A DNA stretch of 64,000 bases from Desulfocicer sp963675955 (GTDB lineage Bacteria; Desulfobacterota; Desulfobacteria; Desulfobacterales; Desulfobacteraceae): assembly GCA_963675955.2 (NCBI GenBank), contig CAXXVR010000002.1, forward strand, positions 1,426,001 to 1,490,000, written 5' to 3'. The notes beneath the pieces were generated by a model. It did not search any database. It saw only the letters and a program-made list of their open reading frames with translations, and had not been told where the DNA came from. Position 1 is the stretch's first letter. Each line of letters begins with the position of its first letter. This document shows, one piece after another, positions 26,746-34,889 of the stretch. A program made the translations under genes and the position numbers.

Positions 26746-26823
26746 TTAACAGTAACTCTGTTAACAGGATTCTCGTATAGGGGACTTGCACCCCATAAGT
26801 TCACGCCCATGCCGGGCGTACAC
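26746..26823 (-). mobile_element. Group II intron fragment, 5' end only
   Basis: The 78 bp closely match the 5' terminal part of the intron at 21147 (from about 21149 down to the GTTAACAGTAAC stretch near 21072). They include GGGGTGCAAGTCCCCTATACG and GTGTACGCCCGGC. The break lies exactly at a GTTAACA heptamer, which resembles a GTTRRRY core. The other 1.9 kb, including the RT and domains V-VI, are missing. On the bottom strand the exon before its 5' end again ends in TTGT. Confidence 0.85.
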
Positions 26824-26901
26824 AAGGCACTAAACCTGACCGCGAGAAAGATGGCGCTTTCTTACAAACATTCGACGCGGCAGATTAGCTAAACGTTCTG
26901 T
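26824..26901 (+). other. attC site lacking its R'' side
   Basis: AAGGCACTAAACCTGACCGCG pairs in attC fashion with CGCGGCAGATTAGCT (26874-26888). AGAAAG/CTTTCT forms an inner stem. R' is GTTCTGT (26895-26901). The R'' end should lie to the left but is replaced by the intron fragment, so this cassette has lost its body. Confidence 0.75.
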
Positions 26902-26916
26902 CCTAAAATCATTACC

Positions 26917-26945
26917 TTGACAAAACGTACGCTATGGCGTACTAT
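26917..26945 (+). promoter_or_regulatory. Promoter and operator of the Phd/YoeB cassette
   Basis: TTGACA (26917-26922), a 17-base spacer, then TACTAT (26940-26945). The spacer holds the perfect palindrome GTACGCTATGGCGTAC (26927-26942), overlapping the -10 box, as expected for antitoxin autorepression. A strong AAGGAGG ribosome site follows before ATG 26975. Confidence 0.75.
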
Positions 26946-26974
26946 TTTTTAAATTAAGATTCAAGGAGGTACCT

Positions 26975-27217
26975 ATGACTATATTATCTGTTACAGAAGC
27001 CCGCTCCAATCTTTACAGGCTTATTGATCAGACTTCCTCATCCCATGAACCAATTGTTATTACAGGTAAAAGAGGAAACGCTGTCCTTCTTTCTGAAGAA
27101 GACTGGAAATCAATTCAAGAAACTATGTTTTTATTAAATATTCCTGGAATGCGGGAATCTATACAGGAAGGCCTGTCAACGCCAGTAGAAGAATGCAGCG
27201 AGGATTTTGACTGGTGA
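26975..27217 (+). CDS. Phd/YefM-family antitoxin
   Basis: The 80-residue protein has the Phd/YefM N-terminal DNA-binding fold (TILSVTEARSNLYRLIDQ, PIVITGKRGNAVLLSEEDW, about residues 2-44). A short acidic C-terminal tail (PVEECSEDFDW) would wrap the toxin. It has its own promoter and AAGGAGG site, and its stop overlaps the toxin's start codon. It is expected to repress through the palindrome at 26927. Confidence 0.9.
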   Translation: MTILSVTEARSNLYRLIDQTSSSHEPIVITGKRGNAVLLSEEDWKSIQETMFLLNIPGMRESIQEGLSTPVEECSEDFDW

Positions 27218-27477
27218 TTTGGAAGGTTGTTTACACAAAACAAGTGCAGAAGGATGCGAAAAAACTTTCTTCATCAGTGTTAAAGTTAAAAGCAAAGGGC
27301 CTCATAGAGATTTTAAAAGAAAATCCATATCAAACTCCACCGCCTTATGAAAAACTCATAGGGGATTTGTCAGGTGCATATTCAAGAAGATTAAATATTC
27401 AGCATAGAATCGTGTACCAAATTATAGATACTGATAAAATTGTGAAAGTCCTTCGTATGTGGACGCATTATGAATGA
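27214..27477 (+). CDS. YoeB/Txe-family toxin
   Basis: The 87-residue RelE-superfamily mRNA interferase candidate starts at GTG 27214, overlapping the antitoxin stop (GTGA). Key family parts are VYTKQVQKDAKKL, the YEKLIGDLSGAYSRRLNIQHRIVYQI core (Arg and His for RNA cleavage) and the C-terminal VLRMWTHYE, whose His-Tyr is typical of YoeB. The stop codon overlaps the first base of attC. Confidence 0.9.
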   Translation: MIWKVVYTKQVQKDAKKLSSSVLKLKAKGLIEILKENPYQTPPPYEKLIGDLSGAYSRRLNIQHRIVYQIIDTDKIVKVLRMWTHYE

Positions 27478-27605
27478 CAGAACAAAACGCTGGAGAGGGA
27501 CCAGGCTTACTGCGCGGCCTTTCGGAAATGCCTGGTTCAGGAAAATTTAACTTTAATCGGAACTTTTGGGGTTTAAAAGCCTGGCCCATCAGCTCCCCGT
27601 TATGT
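27477..27605 (+). other. attC site of the Phd/YoeB cassette
   Basis: R'' is ACAGAAC (27477-27483), the reverse complement of the cassette start GTTCTGT (26895). L'' GGGACCAGGCTT pairs with AAGCCTGGCCC (about 27577-27587). R' is GTTATGT (27599-27605). It shares most of its length with the attC at 14495, so these two cassettes come from one attC lineage. Confidence 0.87.
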
Positions 27606-27620
27606 GTCAAGGAAAACTCA

Positions 27621-28147
27621 ATGGCAAAAAAAGAGCTAAATTCCGTTAAAGAAATTCTGTTTTGGTCTTACGCAAATCTTGCGATGGCGCATACTGCGGT
27701 AGATAGAAAGCAAGAAAAATATGCAACTTTTAATTATATGATTAGATCAAAATTGTTCAAAGGTCTCATGGAAGGATCAATGAATATTAGGTCATTATTT
27801 GACGATGAAAAAATAAAATTGTTATCAGGAAACAAATGTAGTTATTGTGGTTCATCTGAAAAGTTAGCACTTGACCATATTTTCTCTCAAAAAATGGGCG
27901 GCAAAGATACTGGAGATAATCTGATCTACGCTTGTAAGCATTGCAATAGCTCCAAAGGGAAAAAAGATTTGATGGAATGGATGAACTACAAAAATAAATT
28001 CCCACCATTAATGGTTTTGAGACGTTATTTAAAATTGGTGGTGGCCTACTGTGCTGAAAATCGTCTTATGGAGTGTTCCGTAGATGATTTAAAAAAACAA
28101 AAACATCCTTTTAGCTTACATTTCGCACGAACAAAAATATTTTTATG
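27621..28147 (+). pseudogene. HNH endonuclease-like protein, split by IS1634
   Basis: It starts at ATG 27621 behind AAGGAAAACTCA. A helical N-terminus is followed by an HNH/zinc-type nuclease core: CSYCGSSEKLALDHIFSQKMGG (about residues 73-94) and LIYACKHCNSSKGKKDL. The motif Cys pairs and Asp-His are intact. The original gene ran to 28114, where IS1634 inserted, and continued at 30019 to a TAA at 30089-30091. Removing the IS and one TTTTAG copy gives an exact 188-residue frame ending AQESEQ. The current product replaces the last 24 residues with LHFARTKIFL read from the IS. The nuclease core is upstream of the break, so it may still be active. Confidence 0.82.
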
Positions 28148-30012
28148 ATTTATATTCGAAACACGAATAAAGACGTAATAGGCTGTTTATTATACAAATA
28201 AAAACGTACTGGATTTTATCCTCAAATTGTTCTATAAATTCCCACAAACGCAATGAGAGGGAGCTTAATGGAGCAATTTGAAACACGGTTTAAACAAGTT
28301 GATGTATTTCCAATGGTCAAACATTACATGGATCAGCTTGACTTGGTCAATCTTTTTACAAAATATGTTCCTGCAACAGACAATAGTCTTGCGGATCATG
28401 CTGAAAGTTTATGCATGTTAACAGCCAATATTATATGTGAGAACAAACCGTTATACAAGGTTCAAGAATGGCTTGCTCAGTACTCTGACGATCTTGGAGG
28501 GCTGGCGGTTAATGCCAGCCTTTATAATGATGACCGACTCGCCAGAGCCCTATCTGCGCTTTTTAATTCAGACCGCCATTCCATGATGACCGAGCTTTCC
28601 AGTAAAGCTATTTCTGTGCACCACTTGTTGACTGATGAAATCCATAATGACAGCACTACGGTGACTTTTATAGGTAAATACGACACCCCAGATTCAGAAG
28701 CGGTTAAGCTCAAGCATGGTCACAATAAGGATTTTCGGCCAGATTGCAAACAAATCGTATTCGGGCTGAATATCACTTCCGATGGTCATGTGCCTTTGAG
28801 CTACAAGCTATTTGACGGAAATACAACGGATGATGTCACGCACATACCGAACTGGAACGCCCTACGCATTTTGCTTGAAAAAGAGGACTTTATTTATGTC
28901 GCTGATTGCAAATTATGCAGCAAAAAAAATCTGGAGCATATTGCGGAAAATGGTGGTTTTTTTATTACCATCATTCCAAAGGGCCGAAAGGAAGTAAAAC
29001 AATTTAAAAAGCGTTTGAAAAATAACGACGTTGAATGGAAAGATGCCTTTGAAGTAGAAAGTTCACGCAAAAAAGGCCAAAAAAATATTTACAAAACATA
29101 TGAGCCTAAAAAGACTGGAAAAGGGTTTCGAACAATTTATATCCACAGCAGTTCAAAACAAGAAGATGATGAAGCAAAAAGACGAAAAAAGATAGAGAAG
29201 TCAATTGCACAATTAAAAGATTTGTCTCCAAAATTGAATGCATATCATCTGAAGACCAACAAGGAAATCAAGGCCGCTGTTGATGGTATTTGCAAACCGG
29301 TTAAGGGGCTTGTTAACGTTAAGATATTAAGCGAACGTAAGCAAATTAAAGTGAAAACATCACCCGGTCGGCCTTCCCTGACAAAAAGCGTCTATAAAAA
29401 CAAATGGGAATTTACATACAAAATACAATGGACTGTAGACGAACAAGCCGTTGCCGATGCAGCCAAAACGGATGGAATTTTTCCATTGATTACAAATACG
29501 ACTCTGGAAGCCAGTGATGTATTAAAAAGATATAAAAGACAGCCATTTCTCGAGAAACGAATGTATACAAAAAAAACGGTCCTGGAAGTGGCTCCGGTTT
29601 TTCTGAAAAAAGAAAAACGCATTGAAGCCATGCTTTTTCTTTATTTCATAGCGTTGATGATTGTATCCCTCATCGAACGAAAGATACGCATAAACATGAT
29701 AAATGAAAATATCGAAAAGCTGCCGATCTTGCCGCAGGGTATGAACTCTAAAAAGCCAACATGGAACAATATTCGATATTTTTTTCGAAATGTCCATTAC
29801 TCAGAAATAATACGAAATGGCAAATGTATACAAGCAGCAGTAAAAGGGATCAGTGCTTTGCATGAACAGATCAACAGACTATTAGACCTTCCCGAATCAG
29901 TATATCAAAACCTCCAAGGTAGCTGGTGGCAGTTTAAGGGGACATGATTAATGCTTCACTTATACTTGGCTGGAATATTTTGAAAATATTTTTAGATAGT
30001 GCGAAATGTAAG
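28115..30012 (+). mobile_element. Complete IS1634-family insertion sequence
   Basis: This 1898-bp element has perfect 14-bp inverted ends CTTACATTTCGCAC (28115) and GTGCGAAATGTAAG (to 30012), with further match AAAAATATTTT inside. It is flanked by a 6-bp target duplication TTTTAG (28109-28114 and 30013-30018). It carries one transposase gene. A truncated, nearly identical copy lies at 12838. Confidence 0.95.
28268..29947 (+). CDS. IS1634-family DDE transposase
   Basis: The 559-residue transposase belongs to the IS4/IS1634 group. I start it at ATG 28268 behind GAGAGGGAGCTTA; an ATG five codons earlier is weaker. Catalytic landmarks are DEIHNDSTTVTF (first Asp), VADCKLCSKKNLEH (second Asp) and a C-terminal helix with the Glu in the RIEAMLFLYFIALMIVSLIERKIR stretch. 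The ORF is intact and the ends are perfect, so the element is probably mobile. Confidence 0.92.
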   Translation: MEQFETRFKQVDVFPMVKHYMDQLDLVNLFTKYVPATDNSLADHAESLCMLTANIICENKPLYKVQEWLAQYSDDLGGLAVNASLYNDDRLARALSALFNSDRHSMMTELSSKAISVHHLLTDEIHNDSTTVTFIGKYDTPDSEAVKLKHGHNKDFRPDCKQIVFGLNITSDGHVPLSYKLFDGNTTDDVTHIPNWNALRILLEKEDFIYVADCKLCSKKNLEHIAENGGFFITIIPKGRKEVKQFKKRLKNNDVEWKDAFEVESSRKKGQKNIYKTYEPKKTGKGFRTIYIHSSSKQEDDEAKRRKKIEKSIAQLKDLSPKLNAYHLKTNKEIKAAVDGICKPVKGLVNVKILSERKQIKVKTSPGRPSLTKSVYKNKWEFTYKIQWTVDEQAVADAAKTDGIFPLITNTTLEASDVLKRYKRQPFLEKRMYTKKTVLEVAPVFLKKEKRIEAMLFLYFIALMIVSLIERKIRINMINENIEKLPILPQGMNSKKPTWNNIRYFFRNVHYSEIIRNGKCIQAAVKGISALHEQINRLLDLPESVYQNLQGSWWQFKGT

Positions 30013-30136
30013 TTTTAGTATTGGATATATTCCTATAAATTTTCCAAAACCACATGAGTTGCACTTGGTAGCGCAAGAAAGTGAACAATAAATCAAGTGG
30101 TTGGTTTTTTGAAATTATGAAAAGTGATTTAAAATA

Positions 30137-30904
30137 ATGGCTATGATTGAAAATTTGTTTATTTCCTACTGGTTCCTAATTCCTATTGCATTTATCGCTT
30201 TGTTGGCAAAAACACCTCGGTTTAAAGGGGTTTGGGGAGAATTTGTGGTTAATTCTTTATCCACTATTTTTCTCAACAAAAATGACTACCATCTTATAAA
30301 AAATGTGACCATACCAACAAATGATGGAACGACCCAAATAGATCACATCATTGTGTCACAATACGGAGTTTTCGTTGTCGAGACCAAGAACATGAAAGGT
30401 TGGATCTTCGGTAACGCGGAGCAAAAAACATGGACTCAAAAGATTTACAAACACTCCAATAAATTTCAGAATCCACTACATCAAAACTATAAACATCTTA
30501 AAACATTGCAAACATTGCTTGATTTGACGGACAAATTTTTACATTCTTTGATCGTATTTATTGGAGACAGCAAGTTTAAAACTGATATGCCCGATAATGT
30601 CACTCAAGGTTTTGGCTACCTCAAGTATATCAAGTCAAAAAGAGAACTCGTTTTACCCTTGTCAAAAGTTAACGAAATTGTAGAGAAAATTGAAAACGAA
30701 CGGTTAACACCATCTTTTAAAACACATCGGGAGCATGTACAGCATGTAAAAAAAATTATAAAAGAAAAAGAAAGTCATATGATTTGTCAAAAATGCGGTA
30801 GTTTTATGGTAAAGCGTCAGGCAAAGAAGGGCGTCAATAAAGGCAAAATGTTTTGGGGCTGTTCGCAGTATCCAAAATGTAAAAATATTGTGAGCATCAC
30901 ATAA
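30137..30904 (+). CDS. NERD nuclease-domain protein with C-terminal zinc finger
   Basis: The 255-residue protein has an N-terminal membrane segment (WFLIPIAFIALLA). A NERD domain follows with the GxxGE-like RFKGVWGEFVVNSL and NDGTTQIDHIIVSQYGVFVVETKN. The latter holds Asp and Glu-x-Lys of a PD-(D/E)XK-type core (about residues 59-83). The C-terminus is a topoisomerase-type zinc finger: CQKCGSFMVKRQAKKG and FWGCSQYPKCKN. This layout is widespread in accessory and defence DNA, and a membrane-anchored nuclease role is inferred. It shares cassette 27600-30978 with the HNH gene. The stop lies inside the attC R'' box. Confidence 0.85.
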   Translation: MAMIENLFISYWFLIPIAFIALLAKTPRFKGVWGEFVVNSLSTIFLNKNDYHLIKNVTIPTNDGTTQIDHIIVSQYGVFVVETKNMKGWIFGNAEQKTWTQKIYKHSNKFQNPLHQNYKHLKTLQTLLDLTDKFLHSLIVFIGDSKFKTDMPDNVTQGFGYLKYIKSKRELVLPLSKVNEIVEKIENERLTPSFKTHREHVQHVKKIIKEKESHMICQKCGSFMVKRQAKKGVNKGKMFWGCSQYPKCKNIVSIT

Positions 30905-30978
30905 CAAAACAATAAACCAGACCGTGAGAAAGGGAGGCACTTTCCCGTAAGTCCTTGGCGCGGCTGGTTATTTTACCG
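30899..30978 (+). other. attC site of the HNH/NERD cassette
   Basis: R'' is ACATAAC (30899-30905), the reverse complement of GTTATGT at 27599, which makes HNH plus NERD (plus IS1634) one cassette. L'' AATAAACCAGACCG pairs with CGCGGCTGGTTATTTT (30959-30974). AGAAAGGGAGGCACTTTC forms an inner hairpin. Crossover G30978 is followed by ATGGGG of mini-cassette D. Confidence 0.85.
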
Positions 30979-31060
30979 ATGGGGTGGACCGCTCCGCGCT
31001 CCACCCCATCGGGCCGGGCTGATCAACACCATGGACAGGTTCCGCGCTGCGCGCTCCACC
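30979..31060 (+). repeat. Mini-cassette copy D, truncated
   Basis: The first 82 bp match copies A-C (arm 1, CGGGCCGGGCTG, GATCAACACC..GGACAGG) and then stop at CTCCACC. The second half of the branched structure and the terminal CCCG are gone, so this copy cannot form the basal stem. The break marks a deletion or insertion junction at about 31061. The next 130 bp contain no feature I can support. Confidence 0.8.
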
Positions 31061-31190
31061 TATCTGCTGAATACACAGTTCATCTTTAGAAACCTGCGCC
31101 GAACAATATTTTGCACCCGACAGCAGGGGGAATGGCGTTTTCCTAATTTTTACATTTTGGGCGCTTTTTAGCCTTGGAAGAGGTGTGGTG

Positions 31191-31352
31191 ATGATACACA
31201 TAAAACCAATGATGATTCCGTGGAGGAAATCCATCCTGTCCAAGGCTGGGACCGCCCACGCCTCCAGCTCGATAGACAGGCGCGAAGGGGCGCTTGGAAT
31301 GGATCTGGTGTTGGTCAACGAGCTTGAGGGTACCATTGAAAGGAGTCTGTAA
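31191..31352 (+). pseudogene. Possible remnant of a sensor kinase ATPase domain
   Basis: A 53-codon frame ends 2 bases before the kinase gene. Its second half, EGALGMDLVLVNELEGTIER, resembles the G2/last-strand region of HATPase domains (LGLxLV..L.GTIE). The N-terminal part is not recognisable. It may be the tail of a lost kinase or chance similarity. Confidence 0.35.
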
Positions 31353-31354
31353 GC

Positions 31355-33964
31355 ATGTGGTTAGCATTATTGATAATCTCGCTTGTCCTGCAATTCGTTG
31401 CTTCCGGACTGGCATTCGTCCTGATCCGCAAGACTGGACGCATCACCGCATGGCTGTTCATAAGTTCCGCCCTCCTGTTAATAGCAATTCGGCGATCTAT
31501 CTCTCTGGTACATACGCTTACTTCAGACTCAATTAGCATTGATCCGTCCGCTGAGGGTGTGGCGCTGTTGATCTCTTGTCTTATGGTCATCGGAGTCTGG
31601 TTGATCCGCAGTGTCTTTGACCGGCTGAACGACCAGCGCTTTGCTACACAACGCGAACTCAGCAGACGGATTGAGGCCGAAGAAGAACTGAGCCGAAAAG
31701 ATGTGCTTCTTCGCGAGATGGGCCAGATCGCCCATATCGGCGCATGGGAATTCGACCCCGTAACCGGCGAGGGAACATGGACCGAAGAGGTGGCGCGGAT
31801 TCACGACCTCGATCCAAACGACGAGACGAGCATGGATAAGGGTCTGAGCTTCTATCAGGCCGAGTCGCGGGAGCAGATCGAGCAGGCGTTGCGGGAAGCT
31901 ATCAAATCCGGAAAATCCTATGACCTGGAACTGGAATTAATCTCCGCAAAAGGCCTACACAAATGGGTTCGCACCATCGGCAGTCCCATCCTTGAAGACG
32001 GAAAAGTTGTTTCGGTGCGTGGCTCGTTCCAGGACATCACTGAGCGTAAGAAAGTCGCGCAGGAAGCCGAACGGAACAGAAGCCTTTTGAGGAGCGTGCT
32101 GGACATACTTCCGAACCACATTTGCGCCAAGAACTTGGACGGTCGCTTTCTGTTGGTCAACAAAACACTGACAGATTTCTACGGCACAACGGTGCAGGAG
32201 ATGACGGGACGCCTCCACAGCGACATCTGTGAAGACGAGGAAGAACTGAAGTCCATGCTCGCCGCTGATCGGGAAGTCATCGAGGGTCAAAATCCGGTAT
32301 TCGTAAGCGAAGAGACAATGCAGAAGCCAGATGGAAGCATCATCTGGTTGCAGACAATCAAGATTCCGTTTCAGGCAAACGACGAACCCGCCGTGCTTAT
32401 AGCCGCGTTGGACATCACTGAGCGTAAACGAGCTGAAACGGAGCTCATTCAGTCAAAACAGTTTATTGACAGTGTAATCAACGGCATAGCAGATCCTATT
32501 TTTGTAAAGGATGAAAAGCACTGCTGGATTATGGTCAATGATGCATTTTGTAGGATTGTCGGGCGTAACCGCGATGAGTTGCTCGGCAAATCAGACCATG
32601 ATCTTTTTCCTGAAAAAGAAGCGGATGTATTTTGGGAGCAAGATCAATTGGTTCTAAGTTCAGGAAAACAGGAAGTTAATGAGGAAAATCTTAAGGTTGG
32701 AGAACAAACCCGTATTATTTCCACAAGCAAATCATCATTTAATAACCCGATAACCGGCAACAGAAATATCGTTGGAATCATCAGGGATATTACAGATGCC
32801 AAACATATTGAAGAACAACTCCAGCAAGCGCAAAAAATGGAATCCGTGGGACGGCTGGCAGGCGGTGTCGCTCACGATTTTAATAATATGCTGAGCGTCA
32901 TTATCGGCTATTCACAATCGGCGCTGGAAATGGTGAGCCCTGACGACCCTCTCCATGAAGATATTTCTGAAATTTTAAAAGCAGGTAACCGTTCAGCGGA
33001 GATAACCCGGCAGCTACTGGCTTTTGCCCGTAAGCAAATTGCCAATCCCAGGGAGGTTGATTTAAATGTTAACATAGAAGGTATGCTCAAAATGCTCCGG
33101 CGGCTGATCGGCGAAGACATCGAGCTTGCATGGCGGCCAGGTGCAAATTTGTGGCAGGTAAAAATTGACCCTTCTCAAATCGATCAAATTATGGCCAATC
33201 TTTGCGTCAATGCCAGGGATGCCCTGCCGAATGTGGGAAAGATTACCATCGAAACAAACAACACCGGTTTCGACGACGAATACTGTGCCGACCATGCAGA
33301 ATGTATTCCCGGGGACTATGTCATGCTTGCGGTAAGTGATAACGGCAACGGCATGTCGTCCGAAGTTCTAGATAAAATTTTTGAACCCTTTTTCACAACA
33401 AAATCTTTCCACAAGGGAACTGGACTGGGGTTATCAACAGTTTACGGCATTGTTAAACAAAACAATGGTTTTATTAGCGTATACAGTGAAGTAGAAAAAG
33501 GAACGACCTTTAAAATCTATTTGCCAAGGCATACAGGCCAGAAGGGTGTGAAACCTCTGAGCCTTTTCCAGAATCTTTCGATGAGCAAAGGTGAAACCAT
33601 ATTGCTGGTGGAGGATGACAAATCTATCTTGAAACTTGGTGTAAGAATGCTCAACAGCTTGGGATATACCGTACTGCCGGCAGCCACGCCAGCCAAGGCA
33701 ATGAAAATAGCCGAAGAAAATCTGGGTAAAATTGACCTTTTAATAACGGATGTCGTTATGCCTGGAATGAATGGCCGAGAACTGTCCGAGCAGCTTCAAA
33801 AACAAGATGCTAATCTTAAAACCCTTTACATGTCCGGCTACACCGCTAATGTTATTGCGCACAGGGGAGTGATTGATGAGGGCGTTTGCTTCATACCAAA
33901 ACCATTATCTAAAAAAGAACTTTCCGTTAAGATCAGAGAGGTGCTGGATAATGTCACTGCTTGA
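31355..33964 (+). CDS. Hybrid sensor histidine kinase with PAS domains and receiver
   Basis: This is an 869-residue membrane signalling protein. It has an N-terminal pair of spans (WLALLIISLVLQFVASGLAFVLI, then about residues 66-88). Three PAS modules follow: IGAWEFDPVTGEGTW, then DILPNHICAKNLDGRFLLVN, then SVINGIADPIFVKDEKHCW, each closed by DITERKK/DITERKR/DITDAKH. The HisKA box is GGVAHDFNNML with His507. The ATPase has NLCVNARDAL, DNGNGM and GTGLGLSTVYG. The receiver has VEDD and phospho-acceptor Asp799 in LLITDVVMPGMNG. AAGGAGTCTGTAAGC precedes ATG 31355. The GC content is core-like. It lies between mini-cassette D and an attC at 34077, so it may be cassette cargo. Confidence 0.92.
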   Translation: MWLALLIISLVLQFVASGLAFVLIRKTGRITAWLFISSALLLIAIRRSISLVHTLTSDSISIDPSAEGVALLISCLMVIGVWLIRSVFDRLNDQRFATQRELSRRIEAEEELSRKDVLLREMGQIAHIGAWEFDPVTGEGTWTEEVARIHDLDPNDETSMDKGLSFYQAESREQIEQALREAIKSGKSYDLELELISAKGLHKWVRTIGSPILEDGKVVSVRGSFQDITERKKVAQEAERNRSLLRSVLDILPNHICAKNLDGRFLLVNKTLTDFYGTTVQEMTGRLHSDICEDEEELKSMLAADREVIEGQNPVFVSEETMQKPDGSIIWLQTIKIPFQANDEPAVLIAALDITERKRAETELIQSKQFIDSVINGIADPIFVKDEKHCWIMVNDAFCRIVGRNRDELLGKSDHDLFPEKEADVFWEQDQLVLSSGKQEVNEENLKVGEQTRIISTSKSSFNNPITGNRNIVGIIRDITDAKHIEEQLQQAQKMESVGRLAGGVAHDFNNMLSVIIGYSQSALEMVSPDDPLHEDISEILKAGNRSAEITRQLLAFARKQIANPREVDLNVNIEGMLKMLRRLIGEDIELAWRPGANLWQVKIDPSQIDQIMANLCVNARDALPNVGKITIETNNTGFDDEYCADHAECIPGDYVMLAVSDNGNGMSSEVLDKIFEPFFTTKSFHKGTGLGLSTVYGIVKQNNGFISVYSEVEKGTTFKIYLPRHTGQKGVKPLSLFQNLSMSKGETILLVEDDKSILKLGVRMLNSLGYTVLPAATPAKAMKIAEENLGKIDLLITDVVMPGMNGRELSEQLQKQDANLKTLYMSGYTANVIAHRGVIDEGVCFIPKPLSKKELSVKIREVLDNVTA

Positions 33965-34076
33965 TTTGCTTCTAATTCAATTATTCAGTTTTACCGAGAC
34001 AATTTTTGTCGACAATGCTTGATGCTTGAATTAACAAAAATTGTTAAAAGTAACATAAGAAATATATAACATGTCA

Positions 34077-34138
34077 TTCCAACGGATTTTCGGGCTTCGC
34101 TGCGCTATGCCCGAAAACCGCTGAATTCAGCGTTAATC
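34077..34138 (+). other. attC site downstream of the hybrid kinase
   Basis: R'' is TTCCAAC (34077-34083). The stem is GGaTTTTCGGGC (34084-34095) with GCCCGAAAACC (34109-34119), carrying one extrahelical A. TTCAGCGTTAATC ends with R' GTTAATC (34132-34138). The size (62 bp) and bulged stem are typical. The matching cassette start GTTGGAA was not found, so the left cassette boundary has been lost. Confidence 0.75.
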
Positions 34139-34210
34139 TCTATCATGTTAAAAAAGAGAATTGAATTTTTATCAATATTTTCTCTTAATTATTGTACTTG
34201 AGGTAAGCAT

Positions 34211-34387
34211 ATGGAAAACACATTGAAAATGACAATTCATAAAATAAAATCCATTGATCATGCAGTTCTTGAGTTACCTATTGAAAATGGTGTCTATGCA
34301 ATTATTGGCAATAATGGAACGGGTAAAAGTGCTATCATTTATTCGGTTGCACAACTTATAAATAAAGCTAGTCTAGCCTCCTTTTAA
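34211..34387 (+). pseudogene. N-terminal fragment of an AAA/SMC-like ATPase
   Basis: This 58-codon frame opens METNLK-like (MENTLKMTIHKIKSIDHAV) and has a perfect Walker A, IIGNNGTGKSAII. It then ends after QLINKASLASF. RecF/OLD-like ATPases start this way but run for hundreds of residues, so the gene is cut off at about 34375. TTGAGGTAAGCAT precedes the ATG. It is the first gene after the attC at 34077, so it was probably a defence-type cassette gene. Confidence 0.7.
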
Positions 34388-34391
34388 ATGG

Positions 34392-34412
34392 CCCTGGGAT
34401 CAGGGTCTTTTT
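34392..34412 (+). terminator. Short intrinsic terminator-like hairpin
   Basis: CCCTG-GGAT-CAGGG (34392-34405) is followed by TCTTTTTTT. It lies just after the truncated ATPase frame and overlaps the end of the convergent gene. Confidence 0.5.
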
Positions 34413-34843
34413 TTGATACAGCCCGGGTAATGGTTGAGAATCAGTATAGTAAGCTTCAATGCCTGCCAATATTCCAGACATTTTTCAAGACGCAGAACGT
34501 CCAGTTCACACATTTGTTTTTCAAATGCCTCGTCAGAAAGGCAGTCCCTTTTAAGTCGAATAATATTTTGGTTTTTTTTGCCATCAAGGGAGGGGAACGC
34601 TTTGAACGCCAGGGCCGTATCGATATTTGCTTCCCGGATACCGTAGTGATGGGAGAGGTACGATATCAGCTGTTCGGCCTGGGCATGGGTGAAACGTTGG
34701 CTTTGTACGTGGGACCTTATGACCAGCGTAAAGCACCATAATCTTCGTTCGGAGTTAAGGCGTGCAAAATAATTGACCAGTGCAAGATGTACTTTTTTCT
34801 TCGCAGCTTCAAACCGTTTTTCATCGAGATAGGATATGCTCAT
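34400..34843 (-). CDS. Hypothetical protein
   Basis: I do not recognise this 147-residue protein. It is rich in Leu, Lys and His, predicted helical, and starts MSISYLDEKRFEAAKKKVHLALVNYF. An RFTHAQAEQLISYLSHHYGI helix-turn and a Cys-containing stretch (LSDEAFEKQMCELDVLRLEKCLEYW) follow. A good ribosome site (AAAAGGAGTTCCAAA) precedes the ATG, which supports a real gene. It lies on the minus strand, against the cassette direction. Confidence 0.6.
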   Translation of the reverse strand: MSISYLDEKRFEAAKKKVHLALVNYFARLNSERRLWCFTLVIRSHVQSQRFTHAQAEQLISYLSHHYGIREANIDTALAFKAFPSLDGKKNQNIIRLKRDCLSDEAFEKQMCELDVLRLEKCLEYWQALKLTILILNHYPGCIKKRP

Positions 34844-34889
34844 TTTGGAACTCCTTTTCTAAAGATTCTCTATCCTGCTGCTTTAATAT

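Noticed and set aside
31143..31415. 90-codon minus-strand frame upstream of the kinase
   Set aside because: It overlaps the plus-strand HATPase-like remnant and the kinase start, which have better coding signals.
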